Below are positions 1 through 8,952 of a stretch of DNA of 32,337 bases, piece by piece. Below the pieces are notes generated by a model that had not been told where the DNA came from, did no database searches, and saw only the letters and a list, made by a program, of their open reading frames with translations. Source of the stretch: Rugamonas violacea (GTDB lineage Bacteria > Pseudomonadota > Gammaproteobacteria > Burkholderiales > Burkholderiaceae_D); NCBI RefSeq assembly GCF_016461825.1, contig NZ_JAEMNU010000095.1, positions 405 to 32,741 on the forward strand, read 5' to 3'. The translations under genes were made by a program, and so were the position numbers. Positions within the stretch are counted from its first letter, which is position 1. Every line of letters begins with the position of its first letter.

Positions 1-253
1 TGCCTGCAACCGGGCTTTGAACCCTTGACAAAGCGTTTTGTTTGTCAGTTGCGAAGAAGGAAGAGTATGCAGCGTTTCGGCCATTTCGTCAACCCCCTCT
101 TTTTCCCCGTTTCACTCTGCGCCGCGATCATTTGCGTGCTCCGTTTTGCGGGGAGGCGAACTATAACAAAGCCCTCCCGGGCTGGCAAGGGCAATCCGGG
201 AGAAAGCCGCGCGGCAGCGTAAAATAGCTGTTTCCCCGATCTAAAAGCTTGTC
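1..253. other. Leader region upstream of the radical SAM gene
   Basis: No convincing gene. An isolated TTGACA occurs at 25-30 and a TATAAC at 162-167, but neither has a well-spaced partner hexamer. A small hairpin (CTCCCGG at 174-180 with CCGGGAG at 196-202) lies just before the first gene. Short ORFs here have no recognisable features and I do not call them. Confidence 0.4.
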
Positions 254-1768
254 ATGACCATCCTGCTCTCCACCCTCAACGCCCGTTACACCCATGCTTC
301 GCTGGGCTTGCGCTATCTGTTAGCCAATATGGGGGCGCTGCAAGAACAGACCAAGCTGCAAGAGTTCGTCATCGGCGCGAAGACCACCGAGATCGTCGAA
401 CGCATCCTGGCGCACCAGCCCCGCATCGTCGGTTTCGGCGTGTATATATGGAACGTGGAGGAGACCACCAAGGTCGTCGCCATGCTCAAGCGCGTCGCGC
501 CGCAGGTGGTGGTGGTGCTGGGCGGACCGGAGGTGTCGCACGAACCGGGCGAGCAGCAGATCGTCCAGCTGGCCGACTATCTGATCACCGGCTGGGGCGA
601 CGTCAGCTTCCCCAAGCTGTGCGGCGAGATCCTCAACGGCCCCAAGCCGCTGATGAAGATCCACGCCGGCGTGCAGCCGCCGATGGCCGAGATCAAACTG
701 CCCTACTCTCTATATAGCGACGACGACATCAAGAATCGCACGCTCTACGTCGAGGCCTCGCGCGGCTGTCCGTTCAAATGCGAGTTCTGCCTGTCGGCGC
801 TGGACAAGACTGCCTGGCCGTTCGCGCTGGAGAGCTTCCTGGCGGAGATGGAGTCGCTGCACGCGCGCGGCGCGCGACTGTTCAAGTTCGTCGACCGCAC
901 CTTCAACCTGAACATCAAGACCAGCCTAAAGATCATGCAGTTCTTCCTCGACAAACTGGAGGCCAACCCGGACGATCCGGTCTACGCCCACTTCGAGCTG
1001 GTGCCCGACCACCTGCCGGATGCGCTGAAAGAGGGCATCGGCAAATTCCCGCCCGGCGCACTGCAGTTCGAGATCGGCATCCAAAGCTTCAATCCCGAAG
1101 TGCAGACCCTGGTCAGCCGGCGCCAGGACAACCAGAAGGCGGCCGACAACATCCGTTGGCTCACCGAGCACTCGCACGCCCACATGCACGTCGACCTGAT
1201 CGCCGGCCTACCCGGCGAGACGGTGGAGAGCTTCGCCCGAGGCTTCAACCAGTTGGTGGCGCTGAAGCCGCACGAGATCCAGTTCGGCATCCTCAAACGC
1301 CTGCGCGGCACCCCGATCATCCGCCACACCGAGGCCTTCGGCCTGGTATTCGAATCGTACGCGCCCTACACCATCCTGGCCAACAAGGACGTCGACTTCC
1401 CCACCATGCAGCGGCTGGTGCGCTTTGCCCGCTATTGGGACCTGGTGGCCAACTCCGGCCGCTTCGCCCACACCGTGCCGGTACTGCTGGGCGAAATGCC
1501 GTTCGAGAACTTCATGGCCTTCTCCGACTGGCTGTACGCGAACACCGACGCCACCCATCGCATCGCGCTCGACCGCCTGGCGGTGCTGGTGTCGCGCTGG
1601 CTGCAAGTGGCCGGCATGGACAAGCAGGCCGCCGAGCGCTTGCTGGCCAGCGACTACGCCGGCCGCAACGAGTCCGGTTCGAAGGTCAAGAGCGCCCACA
1701 TTCCCCCGCCCGCCGCGCGCGGCGAGACGGCCGCGCCGCAGCGCCAGGCCCGCCATCTGGCGGCCTGA
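254..1768 (+). CDS. B12-binding domain radical SAM protein (DUF4080 type)
   Basis: The 504-residue protein begins with a Rossmann-like cobalamin-binding type region (about residues 1-120, with VVVVLGGPEVS near 85-95). A radical SAM core follows: its 4Fe-4S motif CxxxCxxC is at C172, C176 and C179 (RGCPFKCEFC). The long C-terminal half (from about 370) resembles the DUF4080 domain that often follows this pair. Family members make radicals by reductive cleavage of S-adenosylmethionine; the substrate is unknown. The usual DxHxxG cobalamin-ligand motif is not evident, so B12 may bind base-off without a protein histidine, or not at all. The gene stands alone; about 100 bases separate it from the transport operon that follows. 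The last ~35 residues are Ala/Arg/Pro-rich and look disordered. Confidence 0.85.
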   Translation: MTILLSTLNARYTHASLGLRYLLANMGALQEQTKLQEFVIGAKTTEIVERILAHQPRIVGFGVYIWNVEETTKVVAMLKRVAPQVVVVLGGPEVSHEPGEQQIVQLADYLITGWGDVSFPKLCGEILNGPKPLMKIHAGVQPPMAEIKLPYSLYSDDDIKNRTLYVEASRGCPFKCEFCLSALDKTAWPFALESFLAEMESLHARGARLFKFVDRTFNLNIKTSLKIMQFFLDKLEANPDDPVYAHFELVPDHLPDALKEGIGKFPPGALQFEIGIQSFNPEVQTLVSRRQDNQKAADNIRWLTEHSHAHMHVDLIAGLPGETVESFARGFNQLVALKPHEIQFGILKRLRGTPIIRHTEAFGLVFESYAPYTILANKDVDFPTMQRLVRFARYWDLVANSGRFAHTVPVLLGEMPFENFMAFSDWLYANTDATHRIALDRLAVLVSRWLQVAGMDKQAAERLLASDYAGRNESGSKVKSAHIPPPAARGETAAPQRQARHLAA

Positions 1769-1871
1769 AGACCGTCCCGGGCGCGCTCCAGTGGTGGCCA
1801 TGCAGAACCATGCCCGGCGGCGGCGCGGTATAGCGGTAGCCGTGGCGGCGAAACTCCCTTAAACTGGCGGC

Positions 1872-3005
1872 ATGCCACTAGTCCAAGAGCCTACCCTCAC
1901 TGTCAGCCCAGGCGCCGCCGGGGAACCATCCGTCGCCGCCGCCGGCACCTGGCAGGTGCACGCGCTGGCGCAGGGTGGCGCCATGCGCGGCATCGCCAAG
2001 CTGCTGGCTCCCTTCAAGAGCAACGGCAAGGTGCAGTGGGATCTGACGGCGATCGACAGCATGGACCACATCGGCGCCCAGGTCTTCTGGAACGCCTGGG
2101 GCAAGGCCCGCCCCGCCGCGCTACGCCTGGCGCCGGCGCAGGAAGAATTCTTCAACCGCCTGGAGAGCACCGGCAAGCTGGAACTGGCGCAGCCGCGCCG
2201 GCAGCGTCTGACCTCGGTGATGGTGCTGGGCTTCGCCATGCTGGCCTTCTTCCAGCACCTGCGCGACGTGCTCACCCTGATCGGCCAGGTGGTGCAGGAC
2301 CTGTGGCGCTTCGCCCGACGGCCACTGCGCGGTCCTTGGCGCGAGATCTCCGCCAACATCTACCACGCCGGCTTCCAGGCGCTGGGCATCACCGCGCTGG
2401 TCGGCTTTTTGATCGGCGTGGTGCTGTCCTACCTGTCGGCCCAGCAGCTGCGCAACTTCGGCGGCGATATGTACCTGGTCAATCTGCTCGGCATGAGCAT
2501 CATCCGCGAACTGGGGCCGCTGCTGGCGGCGATCCTGGTGGCCGGCCGCTCCGGCTCCTCGATCACCGCGCAACTGGGCGTGATGCGGGTCACCGAGGAA
2601 CTCGACGCCATGCTGGTGATGGGCATCTCGCACGGCTTCCGCCTGATCATGCCGAAGGTGCTCGCGCTGGCCGTCTCCATGCCGCTGCTGGTGATCTGGA
2701 CCGACGCCATGGCGCTGATCGGCGGCATGGTCTCGGCCAAGATCGAACTCAACCTGTCGACCCGCTACTTCATCCAGAAGCTGCCGGACGCCGTGCCGCT
2801 GGCGAACTACATGATCGGCCTGGGCAAGGGCGCCGTGTTCGGCATGCTGATCGCGCTGGTGTCCTGCCACTTCGGCCTGCGCATCAAGCCCAACACCGAA
2901 AGCCTGGGACGCGGCACCACCACCTCGGTGGTCACCGCGATCACCGTGGTGATTTTGGCCGACGCCGTGTTCGCGATCGTCTTCAACGGCGTGGGGTTCC
3001 GATGA
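1872..3005 (+). CDS. MlaE-family ABC transporter permease with N-terminal STAS-like domain
   Basis: A 377-residue membrane permease of the MlaE/YrbE family, the inner-membrane channel of MCE lipid transporters that move phospholipids between inner and outer membranes. Residues ~20-95 (WQVHALAQGG to about ESTGKLELA) look like a STAS domain, the role played by separate MlaB in E. coli, so the regulatory subunit appears fused. The permease core starts near residue 120 (FFQHLRDVL) and has the family-typical ELGPLLAAILVAGRSGS and a run of hydrophobic segments to the end. Its stop overlaps the next start (ATGA at 3002-3005), so translation is probably coupled. It is the first gene of a four-gene operon to 5462. 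The gene names mlaE/pqi are avoided because the operon lacks MlaC. Confidence 0.88.
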   Translation: MPLVQEPTLTVSPGAAGEPSVAAAGTWQVHALAQGGAMRGIAKLLAPFKSNGKVQWDLTAIDSMDHIGAQVFWNAWGKARPAALRLAPAQEEFFNRLESTGKLELAQPRRQRLTSVMVLGFAMLAFFQHLRDVLTLIGQVVQDLWRFARRPLRGPWREISANIYHAGFQALGITALVGFLIGVVLSYLSAQQLRNFGGDMYLVNLLGMSIIRELGPLLAAILVAGRSGSSITAQLGVMRVTEELDAMLVMGISHGFRLIMPKVLALAVSMPLLVIWTDAMALIGGMVSAKIELNLSTRYFIQKLPDAVPLANYMIGLGKGAVFGMLIALVSCHFGLRIKPNTESLGRGTTTSVVTAITVVILADAVFAIVFNGVGFR

Positions 3006-3871
3006 GCGAAGCGGCGGTCGCCTCCTGCGGCGCGGAGAACAGCGGCAAGCTGACCCTGGACGGCAGCGTACCGGTGGTCGAGATCACCGGCCTGTGGACC
3101 AAGTTCGGCCGCACCGTGGTGCACCAGGACCTGAACCTGGCGATCCAGCGCGGCGAGATCCTCTCCATCGTCGGCGGCTCGGGCACCGGCAAGACCGTGC
3201 TGCTGCGCCAGATGCTGGGCCTGGAGCATCCGGCGCGCGGCTGCGTGCGGGTGTTCGGCGAGGACATCAGCGAAGCCAGCGGCGAGCACCTGCAGCAGCT
3301 GCGCAACCACTGGGGCATGTTGTTCCAGCAGGGCGCGCTGTATTCGGCGCTGACCGTGTTCGACAACATCGCCCAGCCGATGCGCGAGCTGCACGCGCTG
3401 CCCGAGGACTTGATCCGCGACGCCGTGCTGCTGAAAATGAACATGGTCGGCCTCGGCCCCGAGCATGCCGGCAAGATGCCGTCCGACCTGTCCGGCGGCA
3501 TGATCAAGCGGGTCGCCCTGGCGCGCGCCCTGGCGCTGGAACCCAAGCTGCTGTTCCTCGACGAGCCCACCGCCGGCCTCGACCCCGACCTGTCGGAGAG
3601 CTTCGTCGCGCTGATCCGCTCGCTGCACCGCGAGCTGGGACTGACGGTGGTGATGGTCACCCACGATCTCGACACCCTGTTCGCGCTGTCGACCCGCATC
3701 GCCGTGCTGGCCGAGAAACACGTCATCGCGATCGGTCCGACGCAGGAGCTGCTGCAGATCGACCATCCGTTTATCAAAGAATTCTTCCTCGGCGACCGCG
3801 GCAAGCGGGCGCTGGAAGCGCTGGAGGCGCCCGCAACGGCGGCGCCGCCGGCCAGCCAACCGGAGCACTGA
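3002..3871 (+). CDS. MlaF-like ABC transporter ATP-binding protein
   Basis: A 289-residue cytoplasmic ATPase that should energise the permease encoded just upstream. Visible motifs are Walker A GGSGTGKT at residues 58-65, the ABC signature LSGGM, Walker B LLFLDEPTAGLDP and the H-loop VTHD. The start at 3002 is chosen because it gives a 4-base ATGA overlap with the permease stop and because homology begins soon after (VVEITGLWTKFG). The N-terminal ~20 residues are an extension beyond the usual MlaF start. The C-terminal ~20 residues are Ala/Pro-rich. The stop overlaps the start of the MCE gene by one base. Confidence 0.9.
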   Translation: MSEAAVASCGAENSGKLTLDGSVPVVEITGLWTKFGRTVVHQDLNLAIQRGEILSIVGGSGTGKTVLLRQMLGLEHPARGCVRVFGEDISEASGEHLQQLRNHWGMLFQQGALYSALTVFDNIAQPMRELHALPEDLIRDAVLLKMNMVGLGPEHAGKMPSDLSGGMIKRVALARALALEPKLLFLDEPTAGLDPDLSESFVALIRSLHRELGLTVVMVTHDLDTLFALSTRIAVLAEKHVIAIGPTQELLQIDHPFIKEFFLGDRGKRALEALEAPATAAPPASQPEH

Positions 3872-4809
3872 TGGAAAACCGATCCCACGCCCTGATGACG
3901 GGCTTCTTCACGATCACCCTGCTGATCGCCGCCGTGCTGTTCGGCCTGTGGTTCAACCGCGACCGCGTCGAACGCGTGCCCTATATGCTGGCCACCACCC
4001 AGCCGGTGCCCGGCCTGAACCCGCAGGCGGCGGTGCGCTACCGCGGCCTCGACGTCGGCAAGGTGTCCGACATCGACTTCGATCCCAAGGTCACCGGCCA
4101 GATCCTGGTCAGCCTGAGCATCGACCCAGACACGCCGATCACCCACACCACCTTCGCCACGCTGGGCTACCAGGGCGTCACCGGCATCGCCTTCATCCAG
4201 CTCGACGACGAGGCCACCGGCTCGCCGCGACTGGCCACCAACAGCACCAACCCGAGCCGCATCCCGCTGCGCCCCGGCCTGTTCGACCAACTGGAGAAGC
4301 GCGGCAAACGCATCCTGGCGCAGACCGAGGAGGCCACCGCGCGCCTGAACGAGCTGCTCAGCCCGGCCAACCAACAAGTCATCCTGGGCGCCTTCGCCGA
4401 CGTCAGCGCCACCGCCAACGCCTACCGCGCCCTGCCGCAGCAACTGGCGCCGGTGATCGCCCGCCTGCCGGCGCTGGCCGACCAGGCGCAGGGCACGCTG
4501 CAGTCGGTGTCGGCGCTGGCCGCCGACGCCAACCGCCTGACGCGCAGCCTGCAGGCGCCGAACGGCCCGCTCGAACGCATCAGCGGCAGCGTCGAACGCG
4601 TCGGCCTGACGCTCGAAGCGGTCGGCAACGGCGTCGAACTGGACGCGCTGCCGCACGTGATCTCGCTGACCGAGGACACGCGCGCCTCGATGCGGGCGCT
4701 GAAGAACACCATGAACAACCTGAACGAACGGCCGCAAAGCATCCTGTTCGGCGCGCCGGGCACGCCGCCCGGCCCGGGCGAAGCCGGCTTCTCGGCACCG
4801 ACCAAATGA
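3871..4809 (+). CDS. MlaD/MCE-domain lipid transport protein
   Basis: A 312-residue periplasmic substrate-binding component with a single N-terminal membrane anchor (about residues 9-27, GFFTITLLIAAVLFGLWF) and one MCE domain following it (VPGLNPQAAVRYRGLDVGKV at about 45-65, then LGYQGVTGIAFIQL). MCE proteins form hexamers with a central hydrophobic pore that carries lipids. The C-terminal half is helical, with coiled-coil-like repeats, and resembles Pqi/Yeb-like or Mce4-like extensions more than the short E. coli MlaD. The start overlaps the ATPase stop by one base. The stop overlaps the lipoprotein start (ATGA at 4806-4809). Confidence 0.88.
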   Translation: MENRSHALMTGFFTITLLIAAVLFGLWFNRDRVERVPYMLATTQPVPGLNPQAAVRYRGLDVGKVSDIDFDPKVTGQILVSLSIDPDTPITHTTFATLGYQGVTGIAFIQLDDEATGSPRLATNSTNPSRIPLRPGLFDQLEKRGKRILAQTEEATARLNELLSPANQQVILGAFADVSATANAYRALPQQLAPVIARLPALADQAQGTLQSVSALAADANRLTRSLQAPNGPLERISGSVERVGLTLEAVGNGVELDALPHVISLTEDTRASMRALKNTMNNLNERPQSILFGAPGTPPGPGEAGFSAPTK

Positions 4810-5462
4810 GGACTATCGTGACCCCATCCCCGCTCCCGCGCCGCAGCCCGGCGCTCATCCTGGCGCTGGCCGCCCTCGCGCTGGCCGGTTGCGCCAGCAA
4901 GAGCCCGACGCCGGCGCGCTACGACTTCGGCCCCCTCCCCGAAGTCGCCGCCACGCCGGGCACGGCCGCCGGCGCGCCGCCCTTGGCCGCGCTGGTGCTG
5001 GCCGACGTCAGCGGTCCGGCCGCGCTCGACAGCGAGCGCATGCAATACCGTCTGCTTTACGCCGACGCCCAGCAAACCCGGCCCTACGCCTACAACCACT
5101 GGAGCGGCACGCCGCTCCAGCTGCTGACCCAGCGCCTGCGGGCGCGCGTCGCCCAGGCCGGCGTCAAGGTGCTGGCGCCGAGCGACGCCGGCGCCGCCGC
5201 CGGCACCACCTTGCTGCGCATCGAGGTCGAGGAGTTCACCCAAACCTTCAGCAGCGCCAGCCAAAGCCAGGGCAGCATCCGCCTGCGCGCCTCGGCCTTC
5301 CGCAACCACCAGTTGCTCGACCAGCGCACCTTCGCCCGCAGCAGCGCGGCCGCCAGCGCCGACGCCGGCGGCGGCGCGCGCGCCCTGGCCGAGGCCAGCG
5401 ACGCCCTCAGCGCCGACCTGCTGGCCTGGCTGGCGACGCTGCCGGCCGCCGCCAAACGCTGA
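4806..5462 (+). CDS. ABC-type transport auxiliary lipoprotein (PqiC-like)
   Basis: A 218-residue lipoprotein. The N-terminus is a signal peptide ending in a lipobox, LAGC, with the acylated cysteine at residue 29. The body has the look of the ABC-type transport auxiliary family (PqiC/YmbA, DUF330): a YDFGPLP strand soon after the cysteine and the central RMQYRLLYADAQQTRPYAY block. Such proteins are outer-membrane partners of MCE transporters, which fits its place as last gene of the permease-ATPase-MCE operon with a 4-base overlap. It probably receives or passes lipid at the outer membrane; that role is inferred from PqiABC. Confidence 0.85.
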   Translation: MRTIVTPSPLPRRSPALILALAALALAGCASKSPTPARYDFGPLPEVAATPGTAAGAPPLAALVLADVSGPAALDSERMQYRLLYADAQQTRPYAYNHWSGTPLQLLTQRLRARVAQAGVKVLAPSDAGAAAGTTLLRIEVEEFTQTFSSASQSQGSIRLRASAFRNHQLLDQRTFARSSAAASADAGGGARALAEASDALSADLLAWLATLPAAAKR

Positions 5463-5472
5463 GCCACCGCGC

Positions 5473-6615
5473 ATGACCGACACGCCCGCTCCCGACACGC
5501 CCGCGCCGATCGGCCGCGCGTCGCCGGTGGTGCGCGCCACGCTGCTGGCATATGTGCTGCTGATCGTCTACGCCAGCTGGTTCCCGTTCTCGGGCTGGCA
5601 CAACCAGGGCCTGTCGCCGCTGATCTTCCTCGAACACATCAGCATGCCGCGCTACTGGACCAAGTTCGACGCCATCACCAACGTGATCGGCTACATCCCG
5701 CTGGGCAGCCTGTTGGTCTACGCGCTGTACCCGCGCGTCAAGGGCTGGGCCGCGTTCGCCCTGGCCAGCGCCGGCGGCCTGCTGCTGTCCGGCCTGATGG
5801 AGGGCGTGCAAACCTATCTGCCCAGCCGGGTCTCGTCCAACCTGGACTTCTACACCAACGCCGCCGGCTGCTGCATCGGCGCCGCCGTCGGCGCGCTGAG
5901 CGTGCACAAGCTGCTCGACCACAGCAGCCTGTACCACCTGCGCCAGCGCTGGTTCGTCCAGCACGCCAGCCAGGGCCTGGTTCTGCTGGCGCTGTGGCCG
6001 TTGGCGCAGATCTATCCGCAAAACTTCCTGTTCGGCCTGGGCCAGCTGCTGCCCATCCTGTCGGACTGGCTGTCGCTGCTGCTCGACACCGAGATCGACC
6101 TGACCAGCTACCTGCGGCCGGACGCCGTGCTGAGCGTCGAGCAGTACTGGCTGTCGGAGATCATCATCACCGCCTGCGGCATGGTCGGCGCCGGCCTCAC
6201 CCTGCTGTGCCTGCTGCGCCGGCCGGCGCCGCGCGCCACCCTGGTGATGGCGCTGATCGCCTCGGCCATCGTGGTCAAGGCGCTGGCCACGGCGCTGCTG
6301 TTCTCGCCGGAGAACGCCTTTGCCTGGGTCACCCCGGGCGCCCAGGGCGGCCTGCTGATCGGCGCCATCATGCTGGCCGGCCTGGCCTTCGCGCCGCACG
6401 TCGCGCAGCGCCGCCTGGCCGTGTTGACCCTGCTGCTCGGCCTGCTGGTCATCAACACCACGCCGGCCAACCCCTACTTCGTCGCCACCCTGCAAACCTG
6501 GGTGCAGGGCAAGTTCCTCAACTTCAACGGCGCCGCCCAGTTCCTCTCGCTGCTCTGGCCCTTCTGCGCCGTCTGGTTCCTGTGGCTGCCCTCGCACAAG
6601 CTGAACCGGCCGTAG
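5473..6615 (+). CDS. VanZ-family membrane protein
   Basis: A 380-residue polytopic membrane protein. The first ~130 residues carry the VanZ-like pattern: a first helix LLAYVLLIVYASWFPFSGW, then KFDAITNVIGYIPLGSLLVYALYPR and a helix with GLMEGVQTYLPSRVSSNLDFYTNAAG. VanZ proteins are associated with low-level teicoplanin resistance in Gram-positive bacteria; the function in proteobacteria is unknown. The C-terminal 200 residues add several more helices. The gene follows the lipid-transport operon by 10 bases and may be cotranscribed with it. Confidence 0.82.
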   Translation: MTDTPAPDTPAPIGRASPVVRATLLAYVLLIVYASWFPFSGWHNQGLSPLIFLEHISMPRYWTKFDAITNVIGYIPLGSLLVYALYPRVKGWAAFALASAGGLLLSGLMEGVQTYLPSRVSSNLDFYTNAAGCCIGAAVGALSVHKLLDHSSLYHLRQRWFVQHASQGLVLLALWPLAQIYPQNFLFGLGQLLPILSDWLSLLLDTEIDLTSYLRPDAVLSVEQYWLSEIIITACGMVGAGLTLLCLLRRPAPRATLVMALIASAIVVKALATALLFSPENAFAWVTPGAQGGLLIGAIMLAGLAFAPHVAQRRLAVLTLLLGLLVINTTPANPYFVATLQTWVQGKFLNFNGAAQFLSLLWPFCAVWFLWLPSHKLNRP

Positions 6616-6654
6616 ACGGGTATCATTACGCCTGACACCATTTTCGAGACTGCC

Positions 6655-6993
6655 ATGAGCGACACTCCCAAAACCCCGGCGGACACGCCCTACTTCCAGC
6701 GCCACGTGTTCTTCTGCATGAACAAGCGCGACGACGGCCGCAACAGCTGCGGCGACCACGGCGCCGAAGTGGCGCAGAAGCACGCCAAGAAGCGCTGCAA
6801 GGAACTCGACATCAACGGCCCCGGCAAGGTGCGCATCAACCAGGCCGGCTGCCTCGACCGCTGCGAGGAAGGCCCGGTGCTGGTGGTCTACCCCGAAGGC
6901 ACCTGGTACACCTACGTCGACACCAGCGACATCGACGAGATCGTCGACAGCCACCTGGTCAACGGCGTCGTGGTCGACCGCCTGAAAATTTAA
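6655..6993 (+). CDS. Thioredoxin-like [2Fe-2S] ferredoxin domain protein
   Basis: A 112-residue soluble protein of the thioredoxin-like 2Fe-2S family. Candidate cluster ligands are C21 and C32 (CMNKRDDGRNSC) and C66 and C70 (GCLDRCEEGP). The pattern of a cysteine pair separated by about ten residues, then CxxxC followed by GPVLVVYP, is characteristic. C48 is an extra cysteine. It is likely an electron carrier; the partner is unknown. It sits 13 bases before the alpha/beta hydrolase gene, so the two are probably cotranscribed. Confidence 0.88.
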   Translation: MSDTPKTPADTPYFQRHVFFCMNKRDDGRNSCGDHGAEVAQKHAKKRCKELDINGPGKVRINQAGCLDRCEEGPVLVVYPEGTWYTYVDTSDIDEIVDSHLVNGVVVDRLKI

Positions 6994-7006
6994 CCGCCTC
7001 GACCAC

Positions 7007-7648
7007 ATGAACAAGAACTCCGAAAAATTCACCCTGGCCGGCGGCGCCGGCCCGATGGAAGGCCTGCTCGACCATCCCCAGGAGGCGCCGCGCGGCATCG
7101 CGCTGGTGGCCCACCCGCACCCGCTGTACGGCGGCACGATGGACAACAAGGTGGCGCAGACGCTGGCGCGCACCTTCGTCGGCCTCGGCTACGTCGCGGC
7201 GCGCATCAACTTCCGCGGCGTCGGCGCCTCGGCCGGCGTGCACGACCACGGCCTCGGCGAGACCGACGACATGGCGCTACTGCTCGCGCACATGCGGGCG
7301 CAGTACCCCGGCCTGCCGGTGGCGCTGTCGGGCTTCTCCTTCGGCACCTTCGTGCAGTCGCAGCTGGCGCAGCGCATGGCCGCCGCCGGCGCGCCGGCCG
7401 AGCGCCTGGTGCTGGTCGGCAGCGCGGCGGGCAAATGGGCGATGGCCGACATCCCGGCCGACAGCATCCTGATCCACGGCGAACTCGACGAGACCATCCC
7501 CCTGAAGGACGTGTTCGACTGGGCGCGGCCGCAGGACATTCCGGTGATCGTCATCCCCGGCGCCGACCACTTCTTCCACCGCAAGCTGCAGCACATCAAG
7601 AGCTGGATCGGCCAGCTGTGGCAAGGGGACGCCGCACAGGCCGACTAA
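7007..7648 (+). CDS. Alpha/beta hydrolase (dienelactone-hydrolase-like)
   Basis: A 213-residue cytoplasmic hydrolase without signal peptide. The nucleophile elbow is GFSFG with S111. D161 (GELDE) and H188 (GADHFFH) complete a plausible catalytic triad in the right order. The oxyanion region is AHPHPLYGGTMDN near residue 35. This subgroup of compact hydrolases (YcjY/'alpha/beta hydrolase CC0125-like') is widespread and its substrate is undefined. The close spacing after the 2Fe-2S gene suggests one transcription unit. Confidence 0.85.
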   Translation: MNKNSEKFTLAGGAGPMEGLLDHPQEAPRGIALVAHPHPLYGGTMDNKVAQTLARTFVGLGYVAARINFRGVGASAGVHDHGLGETDDMALLLAHMRAQYPGLPVALSGFSFGTFVQSQLAQRMAAAGAPAERLVLVGSAAGKWAMADIPADSILIHGELDETIPLKDVFDWARPQDIPVIVIPGADHFFHRKLQHIKSWIGQLWQGDAAQAD

Positions 7649-7653
7649 GGCCC

Positions 7654-7709
7654 TATAATGTGGCCTGATTTTTCCGGCCGGCCACAGCGGCCGGCCGCAC
7701 GTCTTTTTT
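7654..7709 (+). promoter_or_regulatory. Possible promoter and structured leader of the carboxypeptidase gene
   Basis: A consensus -10 hexamer TATAAT lies at 7654-7659, without a good -35. It is followed by an 8-bp GC-only inverted repeat (GGCCGGCC at 7676-7683 and 7689-7696) and a six-T run at 7704-7709, all inside the expected leader of the gene starting at 7732. The hairpin plus T-run could also end readthrough from the hydrolase gene. Confidence 0.4.
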
Positions 7710-7731
7710 ACCACTACGCAGACTAGTTCCC

Positions 7732-8877
7732 ATGAAAAAATTTATCGCGGCACTGGCCACCAGTGTGTTGATGCTCTCCGCCGCCGTGGCGCAGACCCTG
7801 CCCGCCCCGACCATCGCGGCCAAGTCCTGGCTGCTGCTGGACGCCACCAGCGGCCAGATCATCGCCTCGCAAGACCCCAACGCCCGCATCGAGCCGGCCT
7901 CGCTGACCAAGATCATGACGGCCTACGTCACCTTCGCCGCCCTGCGCGACAAGAAGCTCGACATCAACCAGATGGTCAACGTCTCGACCAAGGCCTGGAA
8001 GGTCGACGCCAGCAGCTCGAAGATGTTCATCGACCCGGCCACGCCGGTCAAGATCAACGACCTGCTGCACGGCCTGATGGTGCAGTCGGGTAACGACGCC
8101 GCCGTCGCCCTGGCCGAGGCCGTCGCCGGCGACGAGGCCGCCTTCGTCGTCATGATGAACCACGAAGCCCAGCGCATGGGCCTGACCAACACCCGCTTCG
8201 CCAACCCGCACGGCCTGCCCAGCCCGGAAAACTATTCGACGGCGCAGGACTTGTCGGTGCTGGCCAAGCGCGTCATCCTCGACTACCCCGAGTTCTACAA
8301 GATCGACTCGGTGAAGAGCTTCACCTACAACAAGATCACCCAGCCGAACCGCAACCGCCTGCTGTGGCTGGACCCGACCGTCGACGGCATGAAGACCGGC
8401 CACACGGAGGCGGCCGGCTACTGCATGATCGCCTCGGCGCACCGGCCCAACGGCGCCGGCGAACGCCGCCTGATCTCGGTGGTGCTGGGCACCTCTTCGG
8501 ACCAGGCGCGCACGCAGGAAAGCCAGAAGCTGCTCAACTGGGGCTTCCAGAACTTCGACACGGTCAAGCTGTACTCCAAGGGCCAGGCCATCGCCACGCC
8601 GGAAATCTGGAAGGGCTCGAAAGGCACGGTCAAGATCGGCTTCGCCAACGACGTCATGGTGACGGTGCCCAAGGGTGTCGCCGGCAAGATGAAGCCGCTG
8701 CTGGAACGCAAGGACCCGCTGGTCGCGCCGCTGGCCGAGAACAGCCGCGTCGGCTCGCTGAAGATGATGGTCGACGGCAAGCCGCTGTTGGAACTGCCGG
8801 TGGTCGCGCTGGAGCCGATCACCCAGGCCTCGATCTTCGGCCGCGCCTGGGACTCGATGCGCCTCTGGCTGAAGTAA
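7732..8877 (+). CDS. dacC: D-alanyl-D-alanine carboxypeptidase (PBP5/6 family)
   Basis: A 381-residue low-molecular-mass penicillin-binding protein that trims the terminal D-Ala of peptidoglycan pentapeptides. The signal peptide (residues 1-20, cleaved after AVA) exports it. All three active-site motifs are present: SLTK (S57, K60), SGN (S119-N121) and KTG (K221-G223). A C-terminal beta domain and an amphipathic tail (ASIFGRAWDSMRLWLK) for membrane anchoring match PBP5/6. The symbol is given by family; dacA is equally possible. An intrinsic terminator follows directly. Confidence 0.9.
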   Translation: MKKFIAALATSVLMLSAAVAQTLPAPTIAAKSWLLLDATSGQIIASQDPNARIEPASLTKIMTAYVTFAALRDKKLDINQMVNVSTKAWKVDASSSKMFIDPATPVKINDLLHGLMVQSGNDAAVALAEAVAGDEAAFVVMMNHEAQRMGLTNTRFANPHGLPSPENYSTAQDLSVLAKRVILDYPEFYKIDSVKSFTYNKITQPNRNRLLWLDPTVDGMKTGHTEAAGYCMIASAHRPNGAGERRLISVVLGTSSDQARTQESQKLLNWGFQNFDTVKLYSKGQAIATPEIWKGSKGTVKIGFANDVMVTVPKGVAGKMKPLLERKDPLVAPLAENSRVGSLKMMVDGKPLLELPVVALEPITQASIFGRAWDSMRLWLK

Positions 8878-8893
8878 GCGTCCCCGGCACAAC

Positions 8894-8923
8894 AAAAAAC
8901 CCGCGAACTTCGCGGGTTTTTTT
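8894..8923 (+). terminator. Rho-independent terminator after the carboxypeptidase gene
   Basis: Stem CCCGCG (8900-8905) with CGCGGG (8911-8916), loop AACTT, a seven-T run at 8917-8923 and a complementary A-run at 8894-8899. It lies 16 bases after the stop codon. Confidence 0.92.
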
Positions 8924-8952
8924 ACGTCGGGGGAAAGCGGCGGGGGCGCGGC

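Noticed and set aside
25..227. Two overlapping small ORFs at the left edge
   Set aside because: No ribosome site, no motif and arginine-rich composition from GC-rich DNA; probably non-coding leader.
2983..4737. Long minus-strand frame opposite the ATPase and MCE genes
   Set aside because: Antisense shadow of well-supported operon genes.
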